Positions 26,001-41,000 are shown, counted from the first letter of the stretch. The stretch is 64,000 bases of DNA from Muricea muricata (GCA_963855995.1 OY979717.1:23276746-23340745), one strand, 5' to 3'. The notes: a model not told the origin generated them from the sequence alone. Program-made: numbers and translations.

Positions 26001-29000
26001 GTTCGTTGATTTAGGTGAGAATATCTCCCGAAGTAAAACAGATATAAAAATTTTGCAACAGACTTCTATTTATTGTTTTAGAGTCTCTTTCAAATGAGAC
26101 AATAACATTTTTTGTTGCCATTTCCTTTTAAACTTGTTTTATTTATGTTTTCTATATATAAGCCGCTATTATTATTTTTGTTCAATGTTCCGGTAAAATA
26201 CACGCACGTCATGCAAAATATCCCTTGTTTTCATACAGTTATAGAACTACAATGAACTAAAAATACCTGCAACACTACTCGAGGCGGAAAATTGTAAGCA
26301 AAATTTTTAGGGTAATCATCAGGTCGTCGCGGGAAGAAACTGCGCTGCCGCTTTTGGAACAAAATTAACAAATACCCGATCGGTTGTTCAATCGGCCCGA
26401 CCTTCAAATTATATATCAATGTTGCAAGGCATTTTCAAGCAATCTCGCAGTGTTCATATCCAATTTATACCATTGCTTATAATACCGCACTTGAGCAAAA
26501 ACAATTTGTCGGTGTTTTTTACATTTATTTTTACCTTTGTCAAAGTGCAACAAATTTTAAAAATAGAAGCTAGCGAAGTCACTGGTTTTTCGAAAACACA
26601 CACGCATCACACGAGAAATTCCTCCAGACACACGACTTCAACTGATCATCAGCGAATGTATATTGTATGAGTTAGCGTTTTTTTCCAGTTCACTGCCGAA
26701 ATACGGTATTTATGAATCTACGTGTACAATCCGTTAGTCTATCTCGTCCAGTGAACTCTAAATTAGACTGGAACGATAACTTGGCCGCCATCTTTGAAGC
26801 CAAATTGGTTGTCAATAGGTTATCAAGTTCAGTCCTTTTCTATTGTTTCACTCGGCGCGGTTGACACCATTCTTCTGGGAATGTACCGATATTTGATGTT
26901 TTTGTTTTGATTTAAGAGGTAATTTTATGGTTTATGAACTTATAACCTAGTTTGCGATACAGTCTTTTTTAAGAATAGCAAATACCTTGGAAAAATAGTA
27001 CTAAGACTGTTTACGACATTTGTAGTTGCCGCCATCTTGGCTTCACCCAAACGTAGGGTTTTTATCTGGAGTTATCGTTCCAGTATTTATAGAGTTCACT
27101 GATCTCATTTGTATGGGATCGGAAGTAATTAGTATTCAAAATAGTGGCGGAAGTAATTGCAAGTGGCCATAATGAATGCAAAAATGTATACATTTTTAGA
27201 ACAATATTAGAATGTTTCTTTGGTTGCATAAATTTACACACAGTTTGACGTTTGTAGTAATTTATTTTCTCAAAAGTATAACAATATGGTACAAATAATC
27301 GGTATTTAAACATATTGTCCAGCTTCTACACTGTTCTCCAACTTCTACATTGTTCTCCAACTTCAATCGTTTGACTTTGTATAATGTTTGATCTTCCGCC
27401 AGCAAGAGCTTACATTTTTGTCCCTTGTGTTCCACGGATTTGATGTCCAATACTTTGACTGCATTTCGTTTCTTGTTTGCTGGCAATAGAGGCCCTAAAG
27501 AGACTATGCGACCCGATAGCCCGATTGTTGGTTAGGTGCCCCTACGGAGACCGAGGCAAGTCTGGACAAGACTGCCATCCTTATTGTGACGTCAGTACAA
27601 AAACTGCTCGAAAACGGAAAACAATGTAAAAGCAGGACAATATGTTTAAATATCGTTAATTTGCATTACAATGTTATATTTTTTAGAAATAAATTATTCG
27701 AAACGTTAATCTGTGTGCTAATTTATGCAACCAAAGAAAGACTAATATTTTGCTCTGAAATTGTATACATTTTCTTTGTTTTGAATGAACAACCGGTTGT
27801 CCGTGTACGCACTTCATCGTAAACTGTCAAACTTTTCTCTTTGAAAGTGTATGCTTTTATCGCCTGAATATTCTCTTTTGATAGTGTTGGTAGGGTAACT
27901 TAAAACCAATCAGATTTCAGTACGCTATGTTTTCGCACACCGTGTGCACGCCTTATCAATGACGTCATTTCTATTATGCACGATTGCAATTACTTCCGCC
28001 GCAGGATGGACTACTAACCACGTTTTCTAAATATATAGGTTCACCATTATAATGTAAAGTCTCGTTATGCGCTAAAAACTGGAGACGTGTACACAGCCAC
28101 GGTAAGCTAAGCTAAATTCTATCACCATCTGCTTTGTTTTCATGTAATAGTTAGGCCTCAGATTCGTCGGCCTCAGACAGACTTACTTAAATGACACCAC
28201 AGAGGCCTTTGAAAGGGAAACCCCGGTAGCAATATCCGTACCCTGATAGCTGGAATTGCATAATCAGAAAACAACCCTCACTTTAGGAGCATGTAAGACA
28301 GGAGCTGTCACTTTCTTTTTTTGGCAAAGGAAGATCGATTTGTATAACTAACGTGCATCTTTGGTTGTGGTTACAGAGCATGGACGAAAGGTAGAATTTC
28401 AAGATGACGAATGTTTTTCAAGATTCTTAAAATGAGAACGAATCAACAACCAGACATTTATTAAATTCCTAAATTGAGGTTAGGTTCAGGGTAGGGGTTT
28501 AAGAATGTTGAAAAACAGCCGCCATCTTGAAAATCTACCTGTCGTCCATCATTTTAGCTATGAAGGTGGATCTGATTAATGTCCAATACCCATGCACAAT
28601 GTCCAATAGACAAATGGAAAAGTCCTTCGGACATTATGTTTTGTGATGGCTGACTAGACACTCGAATGTTTGTAAGTCCTGATTTCCAGTCTATTACCCA
28701 GACTTGTTTCCGATTGCGGAAGGCTGTAGAATGTGCAATGGGCGAATCCACTTCTATGACTCCATGTGGACGGAAGGCTACAGAGTTTTGAATCGATATA
28801 ATTATGTCCATTCGTCCAGCCGACACATGGACATTGGAATATGTCCACTGGACAATTCCAGTGGACTGTGTGTAGCTTCTAAGACCCTATGTGGGTAGGA
28901 GGAAAAAGAGTTCACAATGGGAATATATCCCACTTGTCAAGTGGACAACATAGTACATGTTTGTGTATTAGTCAACATGTCAATTTCATCAGGGCACGCC

Positions 29001-32000
29001 TTAAAACCACACTCCTCTATATTTATGTTGCTGTGCTCAGCAACACAATATTACTTTCTCAATTTAGCCATGATGGACATAACTTTGGTTCTCTGACTTA
29101 CACCCCGAATAAGACATTAAGCCTAGTTGCTTTTTAGTCGCAACTTTCATAGCAAACTTATTCTCGACAATGTGATATAGTGCAGATCTATCTTCTCTTT
29201 TGTCGACTCTTCAAATTTGTGACGTTAGAGTAAGACTGTAGATCAGCATACATAATTTATCACATGGTTACTTTGATATATTAACGACAGTCATGACTTG
29301 AAAGAAAACCAGGCTTTACTTTTCCAAAGTACACATAGCGTACCTATTTTTGTCACGCTGGCAACAGGATACTAATGGCGATTTAATTGAATAATGAAAT
29401 TTTGTGACACATCTCTTATAGAAAATACATGCTTTTTATAATGCTATGAGTTAACTATGGGTTAAATAATGGTCGCATGTGCGATATGGGATTTAACATG
29501 TTAAGCAGCACTAGTTATCACACTAAATATCAAACTTATCGCACTAGTTATCACACTATAAAATAAAAACAGTTGTATGTGAGATTTAGCACCTCATTTG
29601 GAACAATGGAGTTTGATTGTGCCGTGCGATAATGTGGTTTATCAGTTTCTATAATAGATATCACACGAAATGCTTCATCCTTGAAAACACTTTCATTTTT
29701 TCGATAAACAGGCACGTTTCATACGACAAAATGCCATGACAGTGTCAGGCACCCACGCCGGCTGTATCCAACAACAGAAGTAACAACATATTCTTTGGTG
29801 TTATACCTCCAACATGGCCGCCGTGACGTTAAGTGCAAATCATCAATATATAAATTGGCTCAACGCACGCATATATAGTCCGACGAACGTGTTTCTATTA
29901 TCAAACATTCGCGAAAGCCACTGCTATTTATAGTCCGGTCGCTTAGCGGCAAAAATTGGCAAGATCTGTACAAAGCGGACAAAGTCAGTATTCCTTTCCC
30001 CGCGACTCCTAAGTCAAATTGAAAGGTTTTTGGGGGTGTAATGTAGATATTCGCAAAATTTATCATCCCGGGGGGTGAAAAGTTCCGTTTTTGAAATAAC
30101 GGTTCGGGATGTTTGTTCATGTTTTACTCAATCATTGTATTAAATAATAAGGTGTTGGGATATTGTTCAAAGACATGGACTTGACAACAGATAAATGGGC
30201 ATATAAAATTTCCTGTTTGATGTTCTCACATTAAATATCATTGACTGGCAGAGAAACATTGTCAACCGTTAACGTACCACCTCACTGTGGTAACACCCCC
30301 CTAACTTGAAAATTTTAGGCACCCCCTCTAAAATTGATTAGGAGGCATACTTAATCAATTGTAGAGGGGGTGCTCAAGTTTGTACACGCCAGTACAGATC
30401 GTTTGATTAAGCGACTTCACTATTAATACAATTAAACCTTGGATAAAAAGTTATAACAGCAATATTTTTTTTTAAAAATACTAGATGCGCGACCAGGATT
30501 CATAATAAAGATTCTGAAACGTTCTCTGATCGATAAATTTATTAAAGGAACTAGCCCTCTGTCAAACTGATACACCTCCCAAAAAATGGTTTCGCTTTAT
30601 GGATGGTGTATTTTCAATCATCAAAAAACATGCGATCACCAATTTTCACAGCTTACTAAATTCCATTGACCCCCACATAAACTTCACCACTGAACATGAA
30701 CAAAACGGACAACTCTCATTTTTAGACACAATAGTAACTCGAAATAACGGGTCTCTCATTATTAACGTCTACCGTAAACTTACACATACAGACAGATACT
30801 TAGACTACAGCTCACACCACGACAAACAACACAAGATTAGCACAGCACGAACACGTCTACATCGAGCAGCCCATCTCCCTAACACGAACGAAGGCAAGAA
30901 ACAAGAGAAACATCACGTTCTTGACGCCCTGAGAAACAACGGATATCCTAGAATATTTTTGGACGAGGTAGAGAAGAAACGCGCGAGAAAAACAGAAATT
31001 GTGCCATCACCAGAAGAACTTGTACGCATGTTTTTCGAAAATGTCGAACCAAAGAACAACCCCAGCTACGCAGTCCTCTCCTACATTAACGGCATAACAG
31101 AACCCCTGAAAAGACTACTCAAACGACACGACATTAGAACCACAACGAAACCACTCCGTACCCTAGAACAACATTTCCCGTCACCCAAAGACAGACCACT
31201 TCCCGAAAAACAGACGAATGTCGTATATAAGATCAATTGCGCAGACTGCTCCTGGAGCTATATAGGTGAGACCGGCAAAGCCCTCGAAACGAGAAAAAAG
31301 GAACATAAAAGAAACGTAGAACAATTTAAATCCGGTTCTAACATAGCAAAACATGCTTGGACTCATGACCGTAAAATCAACTTTGATAACTGCAAAATAT
31401 TAGACAAGGCAACCTATCGTCACAGAACAACACTGGAATCGTGGCATACAGCAACAACACTAAATTCCGACAACAACGCGCAGCATTTACCGGAACAATA
31501 TAGGTTTTTGTTAAAGAAACAATCATAGTTTTCATATATAAGAACACTCCTTCATAGAGATTACGTAGGCGGGATTAACTATCATCATTGTATGTCATTG
31601 TAATTGTAATTGTAAACCACTGTCCTAATAACTATATCCGTAGAATAGTTTCAACTTAGTTTTATTTACCTGTCGAAGACTGCAGACTGGCAGTCGAAAG
31701 CTCGTGTTTTAATAAATTTATCGATCAGAGAACGTTTCAGAATCTTTAGCAATCTCTTTGACGTGACTACGAGAAGCTTCGACAGCGCCGAAGTGTGTGA
31801 ATCAGTTGGTTTGTAGTATGTGCTAAATTCACTTGTGAAAAGATTTGGGAAGGAAAATATTGGTTTATATCGTGATGATGGTTTGGCACTAATTAAACGT
31901 TCAAGCGGAAGATTGGAAGATAAAGTATGAAAAGACCTTTGTGCTCAATTTTTTAAGTTTGGTTTAAAGATTACGGCTGAAGTTAATCATCAATTAGCAA

Positions 32001-35000
32001 ACTTTCCTGATGTAACATTTAACCTGCATGAAGACAACTACAGACCGCACAGAAAACCTAACAATGACCCACTGTATATCAACAGGCACTCAAATCACCC
32101 CACCCCCCATCACCAAACAACTACCAGCTTCGATCAACAAGCAAATATCATCAATATCATCTGACAAACCTGTATTCGACTCAGTAGCAGACACCTATGA
32201 AATAGCACTCCATCAGATAACTATAATGTCAAACTTGATTATACACCTGAAACTCCCACGACGAACAGTCAGAAGAGAAAACGCTGAAGGAACGTTGATC
32301 TAGTTCGATCAACTTTTTAGTAAAAATGTACGATCAAATATCGCCCGGGACTTTTTACGACTCATTGATAAACACTTCCGAATAACAAACCAACTTCATA
32401 AGATATTTAATCGAAATACTGTGAAGTTAGTTACAGCTGCATGGGTAACATAAAATGTTCTATCTTTAGACAAAACAAGCGCATCCTAAGTAACAAAGAA
32501 ACACCACAAAACGAACTGCAGAATCCCCGAAGATAGAATTGTTCGATAAAAATTATAGTTCATAAGGCAGAAATAAGATCAAAGGATGACAATGAGACCA
32601 GAGAATATATCGGGATAGTGGCAAATGCTTTTAAGAGCAGATTTTACAATCACAAGAAGTCATTCAACGATGCGAGATACAAAAACGAGACGGAGTTGCC
32701 AAAGTGTGTTTGGAAATTGAAACGAAACGAGAGGGATTTTGACATTAAATGGTCAGTACTAAAGCCGTGTACCTGCGTATACAGCCGGAGAAAGAATTGT
32801 CATTCTTTGCCTGGAAGAAAAAGTGTGCTAATTGAAAGCAAACAGAAGAGCATCCTTGAACAAAAGATCGGAACTGTTTGCAAAATGCCAACATAAGAAC
32901 AAATTTCTCGCACGAAATTTTAAGTTCAAATGCCCGTAAACTTATATCTTTTATTTGGGACAATATATTTGAAGAGCAAGGCATTCTTTTATTGAGCCAA
33001 TTCAGTATGCCACGGCTCAAGTTAATATGCGCAAACGTTTTATTTCTGGAATGACATTACCAGCACACGATAATGTCCATTAGCCATTTTAATCTCTATT
33101 CGTCCACTGGACAAATACATCCTAATGGTAATATATAATACAATATATGATCCTATGGTCACGGATATGCTCCATATTACCAAATTCACGAAACACATCA
33201 CGCGCATGAATTTCCATTCGTCCATTGGACGAATGGAAATGTCCACTGGACGAATGGAAATGTCCACTGGACGAATGGAAATGTCCACTGGAAATTCAAT
33301 GTCCAATTGTCCGTTGGAGGAAGAGAAATGTTGAATTGATGTTTAAATGTCTACTAGACATGATGTATGCGTTTGGACATGCATGTGTGTCTTTGTCACA
33401 TACTTCACAGCCACGATCTCCTGAATTATTAGTGACCATATCGCACATTAGTACTTAGACTTCATGTACACACGAAATCGTTTCCGAGCGTTTTCACAAC
33501 AATCAAAATGAAAACGATATGAACAATAAAAATCTCGTCGCATGACGTTTTCAGTTTTTGTTCAACAAATCAGGCGCTTTTTGAAAAAAAATCGAAATGA
33601 AAACATTCGGAAGCGACACCGTGTGCACGCATCCTTATTGTCAAATTGATTGCTTTATTATGTTCGTTTTTTGTTTGTCTATTCAGATATATTTGATTCA
33701 AATTTGATATTCTTCTATATCGAATTCGTGTATTTTATGATATTTTTGTTTATTCAAACATGCTTGATTTATTTTTAGCTATCTGCGTTTCACAGCGATC
33801 ACTGCATTCATGATGTCCAAGGATCTTTGAAATTTGTTGGTAAGGAACTTCATTTCCTTAGTCATCAAGTATATTCAAGCGCCTTGCCCGAGTTTACAAA
33901 GGGTTTTATTGGAATTTGTTCAAATTTCTTTAAAATTTTCTACACTTGATATTACTTTACCACCAACTCAAAATTACAACCAAGCATTTAAGTTCCGTTC
34001 GCAGTATTTTTAATTTGCTACGCTACGATATCGGTATTATAAGTTTGAATTTCTCATTTTTTCGTTTATCAGTATGCACAATGAGTGCCGAGATATATTA
34101 ATAACATTATTTTCAGTGTAACATATATCAAGAAATTATTAATCAAAATTGATGTGAAATTATTTGTGAAAACTGATGATTTAAATATTTAAAATTTTTA
34201 CAGGAATCCAAATTAAATTGATTGCTCGCAAAACAAGAAAAGATGCGAGTTAATGTATATCACATAATATGATCATACTTTATTCTCTACAGCAATTTCT
34301 GAAGAATATGTGTGTATGAACGCTACGTGTCGAGCAAACAGCACATGCCGTAAAATAGCCAATGAGAGAAAATACGAATGTCCATGTAATTCTGACACCG
34401 TCCCAGTGTCTGATGAAACTGGCAGTAAAGAGATGTGTCTAGGTATATTTGATATGATTATCCTACTATCTTTACGGTTTTATGACTTTTGGGATTGTAA
34501 ATTTAACAAAATACGAATAAAAATTAGCGCACGTCATGCCATTAGCGTTTCCGATTAGGAAATTCAATTTTACAAAGACTGCAGTATATAGCTTGTTCAG
34601 AAGCCAATCTATAGTTGTATTGTAGGAGGAGGTTGGGGGTTCAGAGCAAAACAAAAAGAGCTGTTCACCAATTTCTGTGGGTTTATACGTATTTCGTCGA
34701 GTTTTTAAAATACACATGGAATATATATTACATGATGAAATATGTAGTTTTTATGCTGTTATATATAATCCCGGTTAAATTTTAGCTTAAGTTATTACAG
34801 AGATTACGTGCATGCATAATTGACAATTTATTTTAGGTATGCTAGGAAGGATATCATCAATCATAGTACGAATTTCGCAATCTAATTGACAAGGGGATGG
34901 ACCTTTAAGGCCTAATTCTATGGCAGTGAAATCTTTTGCGAGAAACTGTTTTTGCGAAATCGAAATGTTTATAGTTGCACATTAATAATTCCACTGAGTT

Positions 35001-38000
35001 CTCTCTTCACTGTAAAAGAGAATGAAAAACTAGTGAGGAAATTGAACAGATTCATTCAAATATGTAGTCCGTATATTTCCCGTGAACAGTGTATATGCTA
35101 AGAATTGTATATTTATACACTCAGATCCTTAGGAGTTTCCTCGCAATTTCTTATTGTAATTGTGCAAAAATTCGCGTGTTCACGAAAGTAATTTAATTTG
35201 TAAAAACGCAAGGAAATCGAGTTTACTGCAGTAAATAAAATGACGAAAAATTTAGATTTTTTAAATGATAAGTTTACCTCTACGTGCAATATATTTAATA
35301 TGTCTGTGCGCAAATAATTTTCAAATTGGCTATCTAAGAAGATAGAATTTTAAATAATTTCAATGGTAGATGTAGCAGTGTATGCTAAGCTTCTTCAACT
35401 AAAAGTTTAAATCTAGCGATTATTTTCTAACTGTACACTTTTTGATACACTCTATCTTTCCTGATATGCTAAGTTTTGGTAATCGCCAGTTTTGAGCCAG
35501 TTGTGAATATTTTAAACGTTTTTCAGCAAAAGAGCCATGCAAACGAAATCTTTGTGGCGCAAACGAAACATGCAGCAGTCTCGCTCCAGGAACACATATA
35601 TGTAGTTGCGAACAAAAATATATTAACATCAGTGGTATTTGTATGCTTGGTAAGTTAGTAAAAAAAACATTTGAGCGTAACTATACAGTCTTACCATCGT
35701 ATGTTATCATTGTGAAAATATGTAAAATTGAACGACCTCATCTTAAATATGAAGGTCAGCTTATGCTAGAATTTTATCGGGTACATGTATTCATATCGAG
35801 TAGCTAAAATAGTAATAATTTCAATCGTTCCCTGTAGAATGTGAAGTTAATCCAGCCAGCTGTGAAAGTCAAGGTATTTTATGCTAATTATAAATTTCAT
35901 GTTAAATATTTACTTCGGAAGAATGAATCGTAAGAAAAAAAATATTACTCATATTCGTAATCTGTCCAACTATTGAAATAAGGTGATTTGAAACGAAATT
36001 ATTGGGGATGAACATGAATGTATATCAATTACCGCGTAAATATGTCTCTATCATCGATAGCCTAAGTTTCGTTATTGAGTTGCTTCGTAGATTTTGTTAA
36101 TTTCACCGAGAATTTAGCGAGACGAGCAAGCCTTTCGCCTACTTTCTCATTTCGCTGTAAGCAATGAAGCGAGCGCATCGCTTTTTTGCAATATTTACCT
36201 AGCCTCGTTCCCAGGGTCTGGGAGGGAAATGCCCTGGCACCGACAGGCTTTAATCTGATCACGATTCGTGGTTTTTGAATAAGTTAGCGCGATTTGACTG
36301 CATGTGCGAAATACTTTTCCAAAATGACTACATGCACATCCAAGCGTTTAGAAAAAAAAGGTAATAGAGGGGCTTAATAATTAGGCGTTAAATGTTGGAA
36401 GTTTTTCTTGTAATTTTTTCTTTTTGTAAGTTTTTCTTTTTTCTTTTTGAAAAAAATAACTGTGTAAGGTGATTGTAAAATTGCAAGGAGATAGGAGTCG
36501 ATGCCAGGTTCTTTTCCCTCCCTGTATTTTTGAAAAGGCCTTGGAAACGAGCTGTATTTACCTGGATATTTTACATAATTTCTCCTTGTTTGCTCTTTTA
36601 AATCTCCGCTGCATGTTGCAATTTGTATATCAATTCAGATGAATTCAATTGAACAACGAACGATTTTGGGTGTATTTTCTACAGTATGGAATGTTTTAAT
36701 TTTAATCCAACACCATACAACCATTTACAAGCTACCGTTTACAGCTTGGCAAAAAAACAAGTTTTAAAAGTTAAAACTACATAGTTTGGCCACTGAAAAT
36801 ATTTGTTTTGACTCTGGAACTATTTCTCTTTATTCTAACGTCACGTGGGCGGGGCTAAAACTATTTGTTACAAGCAATTAGTTATTGACTTATCGGCGGT
36901 GAAATTACAGTTGCGCGTGTTGCTAACAAAACTGTCTGGGGCCGGTTGTATAAAACTCGTAATCACTTTTTTAATCACTGTTTTGTAGTTAAATAGTGAT
37001 TAAGTACAAAATACGTTGCTCTGATTGGTTGACGTTTTCACTAATCATAATTAACTTTAATCACTTTTTTATACAACCGGCTCCAGATGCTTATTTCAAA
37101 GTTTCGTCTTGCTTTATGAAAAAGAATCCATTGCTGAATAAAGACCATTAGAAACTTTTGTTATTAACTGGAGCAACTGTGGTTTTCACCGCCAGTAATT
37201 AAACGGTGGCTTGCAAATAACAGTATGAGTGGCTGTGACTGAGCCGTTTTAAACTTGTTTGAATTTAATAATTGATCTGACAGTTTGTACGAATCTGCTT
37301 TGTATATGAAAAGTTCGCTAATCTTGGGTGTTTTTAAAGCAACTTTCAAGACCTCTAATGGATTTCTGGATTTAATTCTGCTCATAATAGTTTCATTTGT
37401 GTTAGCATGTAAACTCAAGTGCGTCACTTCTTAGCCTCTCAGACTCTGTTTACTTTTGTTGTAGAAATAAACATATTTTTTACTGATATAAAGTTGCCCC
37501 TACATTGACCCGACATTGGTCCCCATACTTATAATGGGGTTAATTAAATAAGCGGATTATAAACATCCGTGCTGGGGTCGCTATCTTCCATCATTTTAAG
37601 AGTTTTGAGCTTTAAAACAGGCATATATCATATATACACCCTTATTCTATATTTTAATATCTGAAGAGCATTGAAGAAGATTGGTGCAATGCCCTGTATA
37701 AGTAGATATAAGAAAGACTATTACTAAAAGATCAATGCACTGTCTTTTTGGCATTTTGGGCGCAACTACTCAATATAAAGTCAGCCAGTTCTTATTGTAA
37801 TTTGCCAAAAGTCTATCTGGTTATGTAAGTATATGTGCAGTAAATTTCGTGTGCTGAAAAAAGATACAATCTCCGGAATATGTACACTATGTATTGAGGA
37901 TCTCAAATTTAAAACATATGATTAATTGATTCATTAAGTATGTGATTATTTATTCTAATTAATCAGTATAATGGCAAAAATTAAATTGAAAAGAGCGAAG

Positions 38001-41000
38001 AGGGGTGTCAAAGATTAAAAAATGCAATTGCCTACTTGAAATTACTTACTTGAAATTACAGTTTTATACTAATTGGTGTGGTTGTTTTGGTAACATTACA
38101 GATTTTAATTTAATTAAATTTTAATTTCTGTGCTTGTACAATTGCAGCAATTGCCTCATCCTTATAATGTGTACACAGAACTATGTACTGCAATTTAAAG
38201 TATGTAGGATATGTTTGTATGATTAGTTCTGTACTTAGTTTCAAACAATTTGCTTTCTTTCGTTTGATGTCTTCTGCATATCAACATTTATTTAGATTTT
38301 GACCAGACTTAAAAAATCACAGACACATGTACGCTTTACGTACCTATTTTTGCTCTTTGACAAGACACGTGCGATTTTTATTTACCTAAAGTCGATCGAC
38401 AATTATTTTACAACAGTAGGAACTGAAGCAGCTGTAAGATATTAAAGAAATTATTGAGACCGGGCAGACGCGATTGCAAACTGCTTTTAAATTGTTTGTT
38501 GACAATTTCTTAGATTTTACCAAAAACAACGAGTAACAACGAGGTAAAATTTTGTGTACTTTTTTACAAAACGTTGAACAAGAGAGAGAGAGAGTCATAA
38601 TGCGCATGCTTGCAATAATTAAATAAATTATCTAAGTGAAGTACTTGGTGTATTACACACAACGCGTGTCCACCGGGTAACCGGGCAGCCAGTCTCATAT
38701 CATCAACAGTCCTCCAATTCCTTTGAAATTTACTATTTTCAGAGTCGGCTACGCTACTCATCATTTGCGTTCTTAGAACGGTATTTATACGTACAGTATT
38801 CCTGTAAATCATGTTGTTTTTTTCTTGTAGGGCCAGACGACGAATACAAATCGATAATAGCGGGTGTTGTCCCCGCCCTGGCTATTTTAATCCTCATTGC
38901 TGTTGGAGTAATAATCTGGTTGAAATATTTCCACAGAAAACGGATGCATTTTATGCAAAGAGAGTTTGAAGATGCTATGGCATCAGGCTCGCCCGGGACA
39001 TTACGGAACACGTACGATTACCAACACCCGTAAGTAAATTATTTGACAAGTATCGAAATTGTTTTTCTTACCTCGCATGTACACATTGCTAGTTTGCTAT
39101 GGATGAGTCAAAGAATGCCGTTAAAGTGCTTATAAGTCCAAAATGGGTTATTGGCGATTCAGACAGAGCCAAAAAAGTTAGTTCGTAAGTTATGATTTAG
39201 TTTTTTCGTTAAGCGTTTATAGTTACGGAGATAACCTGGCTCAAAGAAGCCAGCTCGTTGAAAAAGTGCGCGCCTGGATCTGAGACTGGATCCCACTGGA
39301 TTGTGTTGACTTGATATACAATTACATAGTAATTTTAGTCTCGAAGCTCAAAGATCAGCTATTTTTGCGTAAAAAAGTTGGAATGTCTAGCTCAAATTCA
39401 TTCTCAAGTACACATAGCAAGGCTTCTACGAGCACGCCTCGTGACCGTGAAAATTGATTTGGCCTCTAAGCGTAATATTTGGATGCGCACTTTTTTTCCC
39501 AAATGTGGCCAAACTAGTACGTTTGACTGCATTTATCTCCACAACTAAACGCTCAACAAAAAAACTAAATTATAACTTACTAACTTTTTTAGTTCTATTT
39601 GGATCACCAAAAACCCATTTTGGGTTTATAAGCACTTTAAGCCTATTGATGAGTAGCAAGATGGAGAACAAGCAGCATTTCCAATACAAGGAATTATGGA
39701 AAAAACGAGCGACTTATGTCACTTACCAGGTTGGAAATTTTATCAAATACTCTCGTGCGATATGGGCGTTCACACTATACCGGACTACATCGGAGCGTAG
39801 CGATTTTTATACCGGATTGGACTGTTGTTTTCACTACGCCACAGTAATCCGGTACGCTCTGCGGAGTGAAAATCACTTCGCTTTGGAGGTAATACGAAAA
39901 GTAATCCGGTACGTGAAAACAGAGCAATCCGGTATGCTCTGGTTCAAAATCCGCTTCAACGTGCATGTGCCATAAACAGTATTATATTTCGTACGATATT
40001 ATGCTGCTTCATATGTCTCGTTTAACTCTACTAACCGTTTCTGATAAATATATAAATAAGAGTGACTGTTGCTTTGGACAAGACTATGTTTTTTATGAAA
40101 GTATTCGTTAATTTGAATCGTAGCGAGACAAAGCAATGTCCAGGTAAAGGTCTATAAAAGTGTTAGTCATAGTATCAAGAAAGTATTGTTGTTTTTTATG
40201 TATTCCAATATATTACAGCAGTTAATACCTGACAGTATGGGCTCACTGTGGAGTGAACACTATAGTGTAAACAACCACAAATTTTTCGATCGGAGTGAAA
40301 ATTAATCCAGTATGAAAAGTAAACCGGTATAGTCTAAACGGGGCCTAGGTTGTAACTTGTCGCGGCATTCCATAATTCAAGACTTCTTTAATCTTCAAAT
40401 CCGTCGTAGTTAAGTATTATATATGTTTTTACAAAATGGTGATTACAAAGTAATCTGAAAATGAGTAACCGCAGCAATTTGGAGCGCTTGCTAGTGTCAT
40501 AAATAACTCGCTCGCCGATTTCTCGAGTGCGCCTGTTTTCCCTGCGTACAATAATAAGAATATTGTGGGCAACAAGTAACTCGTATCTATTACTTGGCCT
40601 TTGTAAAATCACTACCGCGTCATAGTATGGATTCATATGAAATCAGGAATTGAGTACGCGCGTCAAGCTTCCTCGCAAGCCATGAAAAGGTGACTTGTGT
40701 ATAAGCAAATTTTCTGGATTATTGCAGATAAATTATATTTAGTATAGGATTTTGATATGTCTTAATATAGAATTGAGCTCGTCACACTTCCTGAAGGCAG
40801 CAGCAAAGAAATGAATTTATTATACACCTTACAAGAAAATCTTATAATTCCGGAAGAATTAAAAGGATCAATTGGTTCGTTTGAGTTACCAGGTGAACAC
40901 ATAAGGCTTCGCAGTATGATTGGCAAAGGAGCGTTTGGTGAAGTGTACATTGGTGAAGCCCATGGAGTTAATGACAATCACGAATGGACAACCGTTGCCA

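Larger units (their letters stand above)
30507..31747 (+). mobile_element. Penelope-like retroelement, 5'-truncated, flanked by 38-base inverted repeats
   Basis: A coding core with reverse transcriptase C-terminus and GIY-YIG endonuclease is bracketed by a perfect 38-base inverted repeat (30507-30544 against 31710-31747) containing GATTCTGAAACGTTCTCTGA. Terminal repeats in either orientation are known for Penelope-like elements. The 3' region carries a hammerhead-like motif. The element appears to sit within another retroelement whose coding resumes at about 31750. Confidence 0.82.

Noticed and set aside
25605-26127. 89-codon frame at 25639-25908 as a gene
   Set aside because: It lies wholly inside the TTAA element and part of it is the inverted arm.
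33225-33458. Frame with repeated DEWKCPL
   Set aside because: Translation of the 21-base GTCCACTGGAC tandem repeat.
39454-39975. 173-codon open frame
   Set aside because: It crosses from one TIR element into another and has no domain; judged chance.
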